From Lentzea tibetensis (GTDB taxonomy: Bacteria; Actinomycetota; Actinomycetes; Mycobacteriales; Pseudonocardiaceae): a DNA stretch of 64,000 nt. The notes beneath the pieces were generated by a model, which saw only the letters and a list, made by a program, of their open reading frames with translations, was not told the origin of the DNA and did not search any database. Position numbers and translations under genes: made by a program. The DNA is taken from positions 1-64,000 of the forward strand of contig NZ_VOBR01000035.1 in NCBI RefSeq assembly GCF_007845675.1, given 5' to 3'. Positions 50,796-60,199 of the stretch are shown one piece after another; the first letter of the stretch is position 1, and each line of letters opens with the position of its first letter.

Positions 50796-51932
50796 CTAGA
50801 GCGACCTCGCGATGATTTCCTTCATGATCTCGTTCGTACCACCGTAGATGCGCTGCACGCGGGCATCGGCCCAGGCGCGGGCGATCGGGTACTCGGTCAT
50901 GTACCCGTAGCCGCCGAACAGCTGGACGCAGTCGTCCACGACCCGGCACAACCGGTCCGTCGACCACCACTTGGCCATCGCCGCGGTGGGCACGTCCAGC
51001 TCGCCGAGCAGGTGCTTCTCGACGCAGTCGTCGACGAACGCCCTGGTCACGGCCGCCTCGGTCGCGCACTCGGCGAGCTTGAACCTGGTGTTCTGGAACT
51101 TGAACAGCTCGCGGCCGAACGCCGTGCGGTCCTTCGTGTACTCGGTCGTCACCTCGACGGCGCGCTCCAGCCCCGCGACGGAGGCGACGGCGATGAGCAG
51201 GCGTTCCTGCGGCAGCTGCTGCATGAGCTGCACGAACCCGAGGCCCTCCTGGCCGCCGAGCAGGTTGGCCGCGGGCACCCGGACGTCGTCGAAGAACAGC
51301 TCGGCGGTGTCCTGGCCCTTCAGCCCGACCTTGTCCAGCACCCGGCCGCGCCGGATCTCGCCCTCGACGACCAGCAACGAGATCCCCTGCGCGCCCTCGG
51401 CGGGGTCGGTCTTGGCGACCACGATGACCAGGTCGGCCTGGCCGCCGTTGGTGATGAACGTCTTCGAGCCGTTGATGACGTAGTCGTCGCCGTCCCTGAG
51501 CGCCTTCGTCCGGATGCCCTGCAGGTCGGAGCCCGCACCGGGCTCGGACATCGCGATGGCGCCGACGTACTCACCGGACGCCAGCTTCGGCAGCCACCGC
51601 TGCTTCTGCTCCTCGGTCCCGTAAGACAAGAGGTAGTGGGCGACGATCCCGCTGTGGACGCTGTTGCCCCACGAGCTGTCGCCGACGCGGGCCTGCTCCT
51701 CGATGAGCACGGCCTCGTGCGCGAACGTCCCACCCCCGCCGCCGTACTCCTCGGGGACGCTCAGGCACAGCAGGCCGACGTCGCCCGCCCGCCGCCACAG
51801 GTCGCGGTCCACCTGCTTCTGCTGCGCGAAGCGCTCCTGGTGCGGCGCGACCTCCTTCTCCAGGAACGTCCGGGCCAGCCCGCGGAGCTGGTCGAGATCT
51901 TCGTCCATCCACGGCGATCGACGGTCTGCCAT
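50796..51932 (-). CDS. Acyl-CoA dehydrogenase
   Basis: A 378-residue flavoenzyme: IAMSEPGAGSDLQGIRTKAL (FAD/substrate loop), FITNGGQADLVIVVAKT, VQLFGGYGYMTEYPIARAWA and DARVQRIYGGTNEIMKEIIA, with the catalytic Glu in the YGGTNEI box. It carries out the first step of beta-oxidation on an unknown chain. Start chosen at MADRRS; an internal Met (51908) is possible. Forms an operon with the racemase-like gene and is divergent from the thiolase-FadB operon. Confidence 0.92.
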   Translation of the reverse strand: MADRRSPWMDEDLDQLRGLARTFLEKEVAPHQERFAQQKQVDRDLWRRAGDVGLLCLSVPEEYGGGGGTFAHEAVLIEEQARVGDSSWGNSVHSGIVAHYLLSYGTEEQKQRWLPKLASGEYVGAIAMSEPGAGSDLQGIRTKALRDGDDYVINGSKTFITNGGQADLVIVVAKTDPAEGAQGISLLVVEGEIRRGRVLDKVGLKGQDTAELFFDDVRVPAANLLGGQEGLGFVQLMQQLPQERLLIAVASVAGLERAVEVTTEYTKDRTAFGRELFKFQNTRFKLAECATEAAVTRAFVDDCVEKHLLGELDVPTAAMAKWWSTDRLCRVVDDCVQLFGGYGYMTEYPIARAWADARVQRIYGGTNEIMKEIIARSL

Positions 51933-52195
51933 GTCACCACGAAACCACCGCGAGGTGGTCCCCGCCATGACCGCCGCGCTTCCCGACCGGCGAAAAAGTG
52001 AGCGAAAAAATCAGCCGGGGTCGGTCAGGCTCGTCGGCATGCTGATCAGACGGGTCCTGCCGGACGGCTGGGATCGCGGCGTGCTCGCCGGAGCAGGACT
52101 GGCTGGCGCTGTACTCGATGTGGACTTCCAGGTGAGCTGAACGGTCACCCTCGACGGTCATGGTGGGCCCGCCGGACTGTGCCTACGGTGGACCC

Positions 52196-53398
52196 ATGAG
52201 CGAAGCCTTGATCTTCGACGCGGTGCGCACGCCGCGTGGCAGGGGAAAACGCGGTTCGCTGCACAGCGTGAAGCCCGTGGCGCTCGCCGCGGGTGTGCTG
52301 CGCGCGATCGCGGACCGCAACTCGTTGGACACCTCGGCCGTCGACGACGTCGTGCTCGGCGTCGTGTCGCCGGTCGGTGAGCAGGGCTCGGACATCGCGC
52401 GGACCGCGCTGCTGGCCGCGGGCTGGGACCAGCGGCCGGCGGGCGTGCAGCTCAACCGGTTCTGCGCGTCCGGCCTCGAGGCGGTGAACCTGGCGGCGGC
52501 GAAGGTCGCGTCCGGCTTCGAGGACCTGGTCGTGGCGGGTGGCGTCGAGTCGATGTCGCGTGTGGCGATGGGGTCGGACGGCGGCGCGTGGGCGATGGAC
52601 CCCGAGACGGCGCTGGGCCTGTCGTTCGTGCCGCAGGGCGTGAGCGCGGACCTGATCGCGACGCTCGAGGGCTACTCGCGCGAGGACGTCGACGCGTGGG
52701 CGGTGCGGTCGCACCAGCGCGCGACGCTGGCGCGGGACAAGGGCTACTTCGACCGCTCGGTCGTGCCGGTGGTCGACCAGAACGGCACCGCGGTGCTGGA
52801 GTTCGACGAGGCCATCCGGCCGGAGACCACGCTGGACGGTCTCGGCAAGCTCAAGCCGAGCTTCCTGATGACCGGCGAGGTCGGCTTCGACACCGTGGCG
52901 ATCGACCGCTACCCCACCGTCGAGCGCATCTCGCACGTGCACACGCCGGGCAACTCGTCGCAGATCGTCGACGGCGCCGCCGCGATGCTGATCGGCACCG
53001 CCCGCGCGGGCGGTGAGCTGGGCCTCACGCCGCGCGCCCGGATCGTGTCGCTCGCGGTCGTCGGCACCGAGCCGACGATCATGCTGACCGGTCCGGCGCC
53101 CGCCGCGCGCAAGGCGCTGGACAAGGCCGGTCTGTCCATCGAGGACATCGACCTGGTCGAGATCAACGAGGCGTTCTCGTCCGTGGTGCTGAAGTTCCTG
53201 CGGGACATGGACCTCCCTGAGGAGAAGGTCAACGTGAACGGCGGCGCGATCGCGCTCGGCCACCCGCTGGGCGCCACCGGCTGCATGATCCTGTCGACGC
53301 TGCTCGACGAGCTGGAGCGCCAGGACCTGCGCCGCGGCCTCGCCACGTTGTGCGTCGGCGGCGGCATGGGCATCGCCACGATCATCGAGAGGGTCTGA
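52196..53398 (+). CDS. fadA: Acetyl-CoA C-acyltransferase (thiolase)
   Basis: A 400-residue thiolase with all catalytic residues: [17 protein letters not shown] (nucleophile Cys, about residue 91), [14 protein letters not shown] (His) and [12 protein letters not shown] (second Cys). It splits 3-ketoacyl-CoA in beta-oxidation. Three bases separate it from the fadB-like gene, so both halves of the trifunctional complex are made together. Confidence 0.94.
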   Translation: MSEALIFDAVRTPRGRGKRGSLHSVKPVALAAGVLRAIADRNSLDTSAVDDVVLGVVSPVGEQGSDIARTALLAAGWDQRPAGVQLNRFCASGLEAVNLAAAKVASGFEDLVVAGGVESMSRVAMGSDGGAWAMDPETALGLSFVPQGVSADLIATLEGYSREDVDAWAVRSHQRATLARDKGYFDRSVVPVVDQNGTAVLEFDEAIRPETTLDGLGKLKPSFLMTGEVGFDTVAIDRYPTVERISHVHTPGNSSQIVDGAAAMLIGTARAGGELGLTPRARIVSLAVVGTEPTIMLTGPAPAARKALDKAGLSIEDIDLVEINEAFSSVVLKFLRDMDLPEEKVNVNGGAIALGHPLGATGCMILSTLLDELERQDLRRGLATLCVGGGMGIATIIERV

Positions 53399-53401
53399 GC
53401 A

Positions 53402-55462
53402 GTGTCGATTCCTGAGGGCACGTTCCACTACGAGAAGGACGCCGACGGCATCGTCACCCTGACGATGGACATGGCCGGCTCGGCGAACGTGATGAACGCC
53501 GACTACGTGGCCGCGATGGGCGAGGCCGTCTCCCGCCTGGAGCAGGACCAGCTGACCGGCGTGATCATCACGTCCGCGAAGAAGACGTTCTTCGCCGGTG
53601 GCGACCTGAAGACGTTGATCCAGATCACCCCGGACAACGCGGTCGAGGCGCTGGAGAGCGTCGAGGAGATCAAGGCCCAGCTGCGTCGCCTGGAGAAGCT
53701 CGGCAAGCCCGTCGTCGCCGCGATCAACGGCGCCGCGCTCGGCGGTGGCCTGGAGATCGCGCTGGCCTGCCACCACCGGGTGGTGCTGGACGACGACACG
53801 ATCAAGCTCGGCCTGCCCGAGGTGACGCTGGGACTGCTGCCCGGCAGCGGTGGCGTGACGCGTCTGGTGCGCATGCTCGGCATCCAGGCGGCCCTTCCGC
53901 TGCTGACCCAGGGCACGCAGCTGCGTCCCCAGCGCGCGCTGCAGGCGAAGATCGTGGACGCGCTGGCGTCGTCCCGCGAGGACCTGATCGCACAGGCCCG
54001 CGCGTGGATCGCGATCAACCCCGGCCCCGTGCAGCCGTGGGACGTGCCGGGGCACCACGTGCCGGACTTCAAGGTCGGCGAGTCGGAGCTCTACCCGTTC
54101 CTCGCCGCCGCACCCGCGTTCCTGCACAAGAAGACGCGCGGCGTGTTCCCCGCACCGGAGAAGATCCTCGCCGCGGCCGTCGAGGGCGCGCACGTCGACT
54201 TCGACACCGCGTTGAAGATCGAGGGCCGCTACTTCGTCGAGCTGGCCGCGGGCCAGGTCTCGAAGAACATGATCACCGCGTTCTGGTTCCAGCTCAACGA
54301 GATCAACGCGCGCGGCTCGTCGTCGCGCAACAAGGTGACCAAGCTGGGTGTGCTCGGCGCGGGCATGATGGGCGCCGGTATCGCCGAGGTGAGCGCCAAG
54401 GCGGGCATCTCCGTGGTGCTGAAGGACGTCTCGCTCGAGGCGGCTTCGCGCGGCGCGCGGGACCTGCCGGGCATCACGCCCACCGACTCGGACACCGACC
54501 TCGCGGGCTGCGACCTGATCATCGAGGCGGTGTTCGAGAACCGCGAGCTGAAGAACAAGGTGCTGCCCGCGGCCGAGTCCGCCGCCCTGCCGGACGCCGT
54601 GATCGCGTCGAACACCTCGACGTTGCCGATCACCGGCCTGGCTTCGGCGGTGTCCGACCCGGAGAAGTTCATCGGGCTGCACTTCTTCTCGCCGGTGCCG
54701 AAGATGCAGCTGGTGGAGATCATCCGCGGCGAGAAGACGTCCGAGGAGACGCTGACCCGCGCGCTGGACTACGTGCGCCAGATCGGCAAGACGCCGATCG
54801 TCGTCAACGACAGCCGCGGTTTCTACACCTCGCGCACGTTCGGCACGTACGTCACCGAGGCGATCACCATGCTCGCCGAGGGCGTGCACCCGGCGCTGAT
54901 CGAGAACGTCGCCCGCAAGGCCGGCATGGCCGTCGGCCCGCTGGCGGTGTCCGACGAGGTGACGCTGACGCTGCAGCTGAAGATCCGCGAGCAGACGCTG
55001 GCGGACGACCCGTCATCGGCCGGGCTGGCCGAGCACCCCGCTTTCGGTGTGCTGCAACAGCTCGTGGACCTGGGACGCACCGGGAAGTCCGGTGGTGCCG
55101 GGTTCTACGAGTACCCGGCCGATGGCAAGAAGTTCCTGTGGCCCGAGCTCGTCACCCGGTTCACCCGCGACGAGGCCGGAGTGTCCGAACAGGACGTTCA
55201 CGACCGGTTGCTGTTCATCCAGTCGCTGGAGACCGTGCGGTGCCTGGACGAGAACGTGCTGACCTCGGTCGGTGACGCCAACATCGGCAGCATCTTCGGG
55301 TTCGGGTTCGCGCCGTGGAGCGGCGGGACGCTGCAGTTCGTCAACTCCACCGGGCTGGCCGCGTTCGTCGAGCGGGCCGACTACCTGGCCGACACCTACG
55401 GGGAGCGGTTCCGGCCGTCCTCCTCGCTGCGCGACCGCGCGGCGCGGGGCGAGCAGTACTGA
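53402..55462 (+). CDS. fadB: 3-hydroxyacyl-CoA dehydrogenase / enoyl-CoA hydratase (FadB-type), with shortened NAD domain
   Basis: A 686-residue fusion. Hydratase domain (1-200): AALGGGLEIALACHHRVV and LGLPEVTLGLLPGSGG carry both catalytic Glu. Dehydrogenase domain (about 315-610): LGVLGAGMMGAGIAEVSAKA (NAD loop), SNTSTLPITGLAS, GLHFFSPVPKMQLVEII (His, Glu) and NDSRGFYTSR. Odd point: between VVLKDVSLEAASRG and ITPTDSDTDLAGCD only a few residues (ARDLPG) remain, where family members have a helix-rich stretch of about 25-30 (around nt 54445-54480). This region lies just after the second strand of the NAD fold. GTG start. Confidence 0.92.
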   Translation: MSIPEGTFHYEKDADGIVTLTMDMAGSANVMNADYVAAMGEAVSRLEQDQLTGVIITSAKKTFFAGGDLKTLIQITPDNAVEALESVEEIKAQLRRLEKLGKPVVAAINGAALGGGLEIALACHHRVVLDDDTIKLGLPEVTLGLLPGSGGVTRLVRMLGIQAALPLLTQGTQLRPQRALQAKIVDALASSREDLIAQARAWIAINPGPVQPWDVPGHHVPDFKVGESELYPFLAAAPAFLHKKTRGVFPAPEKILAAAVEGAHVDFDTALKIEGRYFVELAAGQVSKNMITAFWFQLNEINARGSSSRNKVTKLGVLGAGMMGAGIAEVSAKAGISVVLKDVSLEAASRGARDLPGITPTDSDTDLAGCDLIIEAVFENRELKNKVLPAAESAALPDAVIASNTSTLPITGLASAVSDPEKFIGLHFFSPVPKMQLVEIIRGEKTSEETLTRALDYVRQIGKTPIVVNDSRGFYTSRTFGTYVTEAITMLAEGVHPALIENVARKAGMAVGPLAVSDEVTLTLQLKIREQTLADDPSSAGLAEHPAFGVLQQLVDLGRTGKSGGAGFYEYPADGKKFLWPELVTRFTRDEAGVSEQDVHDRLLFIQSLETVRCLDENVLTSVGDANIGSIFGFGFAPWSGGTLQFVNSTGLAAFVERADYLADTYGERFRPSSSLRDRAARGEQY

Positions 55463-55470
55463 GCGAACGC

Positions 55471-55508
55471 CACGAGAGAGGCCTGCCGAACGGGAGGCCT
55501 CTCTCGTG
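55471..55508 (+). terminator. Terminator of the fadA-fadB operon
   Basis: A 14-bp perfect stem (CACGAGAGAGGCCT at 55471-55484 and its complement at 55495-55508) with a 10-base loop, 8 bp past the fadB stop. Confidence 0.85.
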
Positions 55509-55521
55509 GTACCAATCTCGG

Positions 55522-57549
55522 ATGGGCAGAGGCGCGTGGGTGCTGGCGACCACCATTGCCGTGGTGGCGGCGGTAGCCGCGCCCGCGGTGCTGAAGGTCC
55601 TGGGTGTCAACGACTGGCGCTGGCTCCTGCTCGGTGCTGTCGGTGGGGCGCTGGTCGGCATCCCGTTGAAGGTCTACGAGGACAAGATCAAGCGGGTGTT
55701 CCAGCGCCGCGAGGACTCTGTGCTCTCGCTCAGCCGGGCTGCGTTGGCCGGCGGCAAGTGCCGGGTGCGCGACATCGCCGACCCGACGCTGCTCGGGGTG
55801 CACCGTTCTCTTGAGTCGACGCAGCCGCCGTACGTGCGCCGTGACGTGTTCGACGAGGTCGTGGACAACCTGCGACCTGGGAGCTTCGTGCTCCTGGTCG
55901 GTGACTCGACAGCCGGCAAGACGCGCACCGCCTTCGAGGCGATCGCGGCCGCGCTGCCTCGTTCGCGCCTCGTCGCGCCGGAGACTCGCGACGTGCTGGA
56001 CGCCGCGGTCGACGCCGTGGCCGCTGCGAAGGAGAGCGTGCTCTGGCTCGACGACCTCGAGCGGTTCCTGGGATCGGGCGGGCTGACCGTTGCCGCCATC
56101 GCACGCGTCAGGTCCGGCGTGATCGTGGCGACGCTCCGCCGCGAGGAACTGCACCGGCTCACCGAGGGGGACGACTCCCAGCTCGGCGACGACGTGCGGC
56201 GGGTACTCGACCAAGCCCACTCGATCGCACTGGAGCGGAGGTTCACGGCCGAGGAAGTCGGGCGAGCCGAGGCTCTCCGGTCGAACCCGCAGATCAGCGA
56301 TGCTCTCGAGCACTCCGGTGAGTACGGCCTCGCGGAGTACCTCGCGGCTGGTCCTGTGCTGCTCGCCCATTGGGAGAACGCCAAGGCACCCAGGGCCAAG
56401 CCCCGTGGGGCCGCACTGGTGACCGCGGCGATCGACTGCCGCCGCGCGGGGTTTCTCGCGCCCATCCCCAGGGCGCTGCTGACCGAGGTGCACGAGCAGT
56501 ACCTGAGCCAGCGGGACCGGCCGGAGTCCGTGGACGAGGCGTGGGAGTGGGTGACAACGCCTCCTCGCAGGGCCACCTCCGCTCTGCTGGAGCCCAGTAG
56601 TGACGGCCACGTGAAGGTCTTCGACTACCTGGTTGATCACGTGCAGCGCGCCAGTGCAGCTGGTGATCACGTGCCCAGCGACGTCGTGCTCGCGGCGATC
56701 AACCATGCAGATGCTCCAACGTCGCACGACATCGGCCACATCGCCATGCCCGGCGGACGGTACTCACTCGCACACACTGCCTTCACCAATGCCGTGCACC
56801 TCTTCGGTCAGGAGCACGAACCTGACCGCGACAGACTGCTCGTCAGCCAACACGAGCTCGCGCTGGTCCTGTCCGAGCAAGGCGAGTTCGCCGCCGCCGC
56901 CGACGAGTTCCGAGCAGTGCTCGCCTCCTTCGTCAGCCACTTCGGATCCGAGCACACCTATACGCTCACGTGCCGCAACAACCTGGCAAATACGCTGTAC
57001 CAACAGGACGATCTGGCTGCCGCCGCAGCAGAACACCGCGCCATACTCGAGGCCAGGCTCCGCAACGGCTCGGAAGAGCACGACATTCTCATCAGCCGCA
57101 ACAACCTGGCCATCGTGCTCAACGCGCAGGGAGACGTGACAGCCGCCGTTGCCGAGTACCGCGCCGTCCTCGAAGCCAAGCTCCGCAGCCTCGGCCCAGA
57201 GGATCCGAGCACGCTGGTCAGCCGCCACAACCTCGCAACAGCGTTGGCCGATCAAGGCGACCTCACCACCGCCATCGCCGAACACCGCGCCGTTATCGCG
57301 ATACAAGTACGAACCCTCGGCCCGGAACACCCGGACACCCTGCTCAGCCGCAACAATCTCGCTGCCGCGTTGGCCGATCAAGGCGACCTCACCACCGCCA
57401 TCGCCGAGTACCGCACCACCCTCGCGATCCAAACCCGGACCCTCGGCCCCGACCACCCAGGTACCGTCCGCAGCCGTAGGAATCTCCAGGCAGCTGAAGC
57501 GGAACTCCGCACGCGCGGTGAGGTGGATCAGTCACGTCCACCGCGGTAA
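55522..57549 (+). CDS. Membrane STAND-like P-loop protein with C-terminal TPR repeats
   Basis: A 675-residue protein. Two N-terminal membrane helices (about 5-25 and 33-50) are followed by a nucleotide-binding domain with Walker A LLVGDSTAGKTRTAF (about residue 123) and Walker B SVLWLDDLERF (about 172). A helical middle follows. From about 415 to 655 there are at least five 42-residue kinesin-light-chain-type TPR units (NNLAAALADQGDLTTAIAEY pattern). Units four and five share 41 identical bases 126 bp apart, so they were duplicated recently. Such proteins sense and oligomerise; the effector, if any, is unclear. Starts 14 bp after a terminator; convergent with an AraC gene (22-bp overlap). Confidence 0.78.
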   Translation: MGRGAWVLATTIAVVAAVAAPAVLKVLGVNDWRWLLLGAVGGALVGIPLKVYEDKIKRVFQRREDSVLSLSRAALAGGKCRVRDIADPTLLGVHRSLESTQPPYVRRDVFDEVVDNLRPGSFVLLVGDSTAGKTRTAFEAIAAALPRSRLVAPETRDVLDAAVDAVAAAKESVLWLDDLERFLGSGGLTVAAIARVRSGVIVATLRREELHRLTEGDDSQLGDDVRRVLDQAHSIALERRFTAEEVGRAEALRSNPQISDALEHSGEYGLAEYLAAGPVLLAHWENAKAPRAKPRGAALVTAAIDCRRAGFLAPIPRALLTEVHEQYLSQRDRPESVDEAWEWVTTPPRRATSALLEPSSDGHVKVFDYLVDHVQRASAAGDHVPSDVVLAAINHADAPTSHDIGHIAMPGGRYSLAHTAFTNAVHLFGQEHEPDRDRLLVSQHELALVLSEQGEFAAAADEFRAVLASFVSHFGSEHTYTLTCRNNLANTLYQQDDLAAAAAEHRAILEARLRNGSEEHDILISRNNLAIVLNAQGDVTAAVAEYRAVLEAKLRSLGPEDPSTLVSRHNLATALADQGDLTTAIAEHRAVIAIQVRTLGPEHPDTLLSRNNLAAALADQGDLTTAIAEYRTTLAIQTRTLGPDHPGTVRSRRNLQAAEAELRTRGEVDQSRPPR

Positions 57550-58493
57550 GCGCCGGGTGAGGAGCCCGTCCAGCGTTTGAACGCGCGGTGGAAAGCGCTC
57601 GCCTCGGAGAACCCGAGCCGCAACGCGAGCTCCTCCACCGACTCACCACCGCGCACCAGCGAAGCGACGGCCTGGTCGCGCAGCAACTGCTCGCGCACCT
57701 CGCGGAACGACGTGCCCTCGGCGGTCAGCCGGCGCCGCAGCGTCGGCGCGGAGACACCCAGCCGCGCGGCGACCTCCTCCAGGCCGGACACGCCGGCACC
57801 CAGCAACCGGCGCACGTGCCCGGACGTGTCGGCGCCGTGGTCGCGGCGGGACAGCAGCTCGGCGGGCGAGTTGCGCAGGAAGCGGCGCAGTGCGGCCTCG
57901 TCCTGCACGACCGGCATGTGCAGGAACCGCGGGTCGAACGAGATGCACGTCGACGGTGCCGAGAACTCCATGGGGCAGCCGAAGATCAGGTGGTACTCGG
58001 CGCGGTGCGACGGCGCGGGGTACGCGAACGAGGCGGACAGCAGCGGGATCCGGCGGCCGACCAGCCACGACGAGAAGCGGTGCCACAGCACCAGCAGCGA
58101 CTCGGTCAGGAAGTGGTCCGGATCGGACACGCCCTCCATGTCCAGCGTGAACCGGCCGTCCACCAAGGACATCGACGGTGCGAGGTCGAAGAGCGAGTAG
58201 AACGCGAGTCCCCGTCGCAAGGCCGACTCCAGGTCCGGGCAGTGCACCGCCAGCAGGCACATCGTCGGGAACGTGCCGCGCTTCGACGGACGCGGGCCGA
58301 AGCCCATGAACTCGTCGTCGAGCGTCTCCCACAGCGCCTGGATCAACGACGTGAACTGGGCGGGCGTCACGCGGGCGCGATCGTCGGCCAGCAGGGCCGG
58401 GCTGATTCCCGCGGCGGCCAGAACGGGCGAAGGCGTCGGGCACGCGCGCAACGCGGCGCGCACGTAGTGGATCGCCACGGTTCTGGTGTGCAC
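57528..58493 (-). CDS. AraC-family transcriptional regulator (OruR/ArgR-like)
   Basis: About 321 residues. The N-terminal ligand domain is of the Arabinose_bd type found in OruR and PchR-like regulators (LAAAGISPALLADDRARVTP, LTESLLVLWHRF). The C-terminal double helix-turn-helix is EEVAARLGVSAPTLRRRLTA and ELALRLGFSEASAFHRAFKR, then WTGSSPGAYR. GTG start at 58493 or 58502; no clear ribosome site. Targets unknown; nearest metabolic genes are fadAB, beyond the TPR gene. Confidence 0.88.
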   Translation of the reverse strand: MHTRTVAIHYVRAALRACPTPSPVLAAAGISPALLADDRARVTPAQFTSLIQALWETLDDEFMGFGPRPSKRGTFPTMCLLAVHCPDLESALRRGLAFYSLFDLAPSMSLVDGRFTLDMEGVSDPDHFLTESLLVLWHRFSSWLVGRRIPLLSASFAYPAPSHRAEYHLIFGCPMEFSAPSTCISFDPRFLHMPVVQDEAALRRFLRNSPAELLSRRDHGADTSGHVRRLLGAGVSGLEEVAARLGVSAPTLRRRLTAEGTSFREVREQLLRDQAVASLVRGGESVEELALRLGFSEASAFHRAFKRWTGSSPGAYRGGRD

Positions 58494-58703
58494 GACCAAC
58501 ACTAACGTCGCTGACGGTGGCGCGGCACGGGGAGAGTCCGGCCGCACCACCGTCCACGAACGGCCCACGCGGTGAGCCTGCTCCTCAGCGATGGGGCTTC
58601 CGCACGCCCACCGCAAAGGGACGATGTTGTGTCCGCAATCACGGTAGGAGGTCTAGACCACAAGCGTCAATAGGACGAAGAGGGTATATGAGGACCAGAC
58701 CAA

Positions 58704-59237
58704 TCAAGGCTTGTCGAGCGGGGCGACGCCGAAGCCCGCCGAGAAGCGCTGGCACCAGATCACCACGCTCTTCACCGACGCCAGATCGGCGCTCGCCGGG
58801 ATCTCGTAGACCTGGTCGCCGCGGTTGCCCTTCAGCTTGCCCAGCGACGTGAACCCGCTGCCGAACGCCGCCTCCGCCGAGTCCGACGGCTTGTCCGACA
58901 GGTACACGTGGAGGTCCGGGCCGTCACTCGTGTCGAGACCGGCGAACTGCACCGAGTGACGTCCGTCCGCCAGCCTCACGAGCGACGCCGTGCCGGTGGT
59001 CGCGTGCTCCAGCGAGCGGAACATCCCCGACGCGACGGCAACCGGGCCCTCCGGCGCCATGGCCATCGCCGACGCGGACGGAGACGACGCGGAGGACGTC
59101 GGAGACGACGTGGACGTCGGGACGAGCAGCGCGTCGGACGCGGTGCGGTTGGTGACGAGCCGCCACGGCTGGAACAGGTACAGCCCCACCGCGAGCACCA
59201 CCACGACACCGGCGATCAGGAATCGACGTTTGGTCAT
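58704..59237 (-). CDS. Membrane-anchored DM13-domain protein
   Basis: A 177-residue protein. One N-terminal helix (FLIAGVVVVLAVGLYLF), a Ser/Thr-rich spacer (about 42-60), and a DM13 domain with GPDLHVYLSD, SLGKLKGNRGDQVYEIPASA and VVIWCQRFSAGFGVAPL. The conserved Cys of WCQRFS is the residue proposed to take part in redox reactions in DM13 proteins. Function in bacteria unknown. Single gene, divergent from the small membrane gene at 59298. Confidence 0.85.
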   Translation of the reverse strand: MTKRRFLIAGVVVVLAVGLYLFQPWRLVTNRTASDALLVPTSTSSPTSSASSPSASAMAMAPEGPVAVASGMFRSLEHATTGTASLVRLADGRHSVQFAGLDTSDGPDLHVYLSDKPSDSAEAAFGSGFTSLGKLKGNRGDQVYEIPASADLASVKSVVIWCQRFSAGFGVAPLDKP

Positions 59238-59297
59238 GCTGAAAATACTGCTCCAGATGCGGCCTGGATCTTCTTACGAAGTTGTTAGGGTCCGTCC

Positions 59298-59639
59298 GTG
59301 GAACGAGTCGGGCAGGCGGTTCTCGGCGTGCTGATGATCGGCTGCGCCTTGTTCGGACCGTTCCCGAAGCCGGTACCGCTGCTCTTCGCGATCGCGGCGG
59401 TCGGCACGGCCAACGCGGCGTTCCCGATCATGCGCGTGTTCGGTTCCGCGTTGCTCGGCGGCGTGGCCGCGGCGAGCATCGCGCTGAGCTCGGTCCCGTT
59501 CGTCACGTGCTCCGTCGAGAAGTACACGGACGTGTTCACCTGCACGGGTGATGCTCCGGTGTGGCATCTGACGGGAACAGTGCTCGTCGCAGGCCTTTCC
59601 GGGGCCAGCCTGGTACTGGCCCGGATAACGAATCAGTGA
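59298..59639 (+). CDS. Small membrane protein of unknown function
   Basis: A 113-residue protein with four hydrophobic segments and a short external loop with two Cys (VPFVTCSVEKYTDVFTCTGD). GTG start. Not recognised. The next gene begins 47 bp later on the same strand; the pair may be one transcript. Confidence 0.55.
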   Translation: MERVGQAVLGVLMIGCALFGPFPKPVPLLFAIAAVGTANAAFPIMRVFGSALLGGVAAASIALSSVPFVTCSVEKYTDVFTCTGDAPVWHLTGTVLVAGLSGASLVLARITNQ

Positions 59640-59686
59640 CAGCGATCACTCAACCGGTGGGCACCAGCAGCCGATAACGCATCCAG

Positions 59687-60154
59687 GTGAGCGATGTCCG
59701 GCTTTCGGGCTACCGGTATGGTCCCTGGGAGCGTGATCTCACCCCTTTCCGGCCAGGACCAGTGAGGAGGATCGCTGTGCGCGCACTTTGGGCCGCGTCC
59801 GGCTCCGCCGTACTCGGTTCAGCGCTGCTGGGAGTACTGGTTGGAGTGGTGATGGGCGGCCCGGACGAAGATCCGCTGAGCCGAACACCCGCGTCCAGCT
59901 GGGTCAGCAGCACTCCGAGAACGAGCACCCCGACGTCGTCCAGCGTCCCGTCGAGCAGCTCGACCTCGTCGAGCACGCCGACGTCCGCCCGGACGACCAA
60001 GGCGACGCAGACCCAGACGTCCGCTCCGCCGACTCCGCCGCCAGCCGCGACGAAGCCGCCCGAGCCGACCACGACCACGACGCCGTCCGGCTGGCCGTGC
60101 AGCCCGCTCAACCCGCTGCCGCCGCCCACGTGCAAGGACCTCAACAGGCGTTAA
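59687..60154 (+). CDS. Hypothetical membrane-anchored Ser/Thr/Pro-rich protein
   Basis: A 155-residue protein. A basic cytoplasmic start (YGPWERDLTPFRPGPVRRIA), one helix (about 30-55, SGSAVLGSALLGVLVGVVMG), then about 80 residues almost only of Ser, Thr and Pro, and a Cys-containing tail (GWPCSPLNPLPPPTCKDL). The tail could form a disulfide at the end of a wall-spanning stalk. GTG start. Family unknown; some risk that the low-complexity frame is non-coding. Confidence 0.5.
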   Translation: MSDVRLSGYRYGPWERDLTPFRPGPVRRIAVRALWAASGSAVLGSALLGVLVGVVMGGPDEDPLSRTPASSWVSSTPRTSTPTSSSVPSSSSTSSSTPTSARTTKATQTQTSAPPTPPPAATKPPEPTTTTTPSGWPCSPLNPLPPPTCKDLNRR

Positions 60155-60199
60155 CAGGCACGTAGCTCGGCGACAACAGGCCGGGACGACGCTGAACGC

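Noticed and set aside
51970-52140. Possible short gene between the acyl-CoA dehydrogenase and thiolase starts
   Set aside because: Short frames on both strands lack ribosome sites and known motifs; the interval is better read as the divergent promoter region.
52145-54889. 914-codon frame opposite the thiolase and FadB genes
   Set aside because: Shadow of two well-supported genes; no motif, no start signal, composition typical of antisense high-GC DNA.
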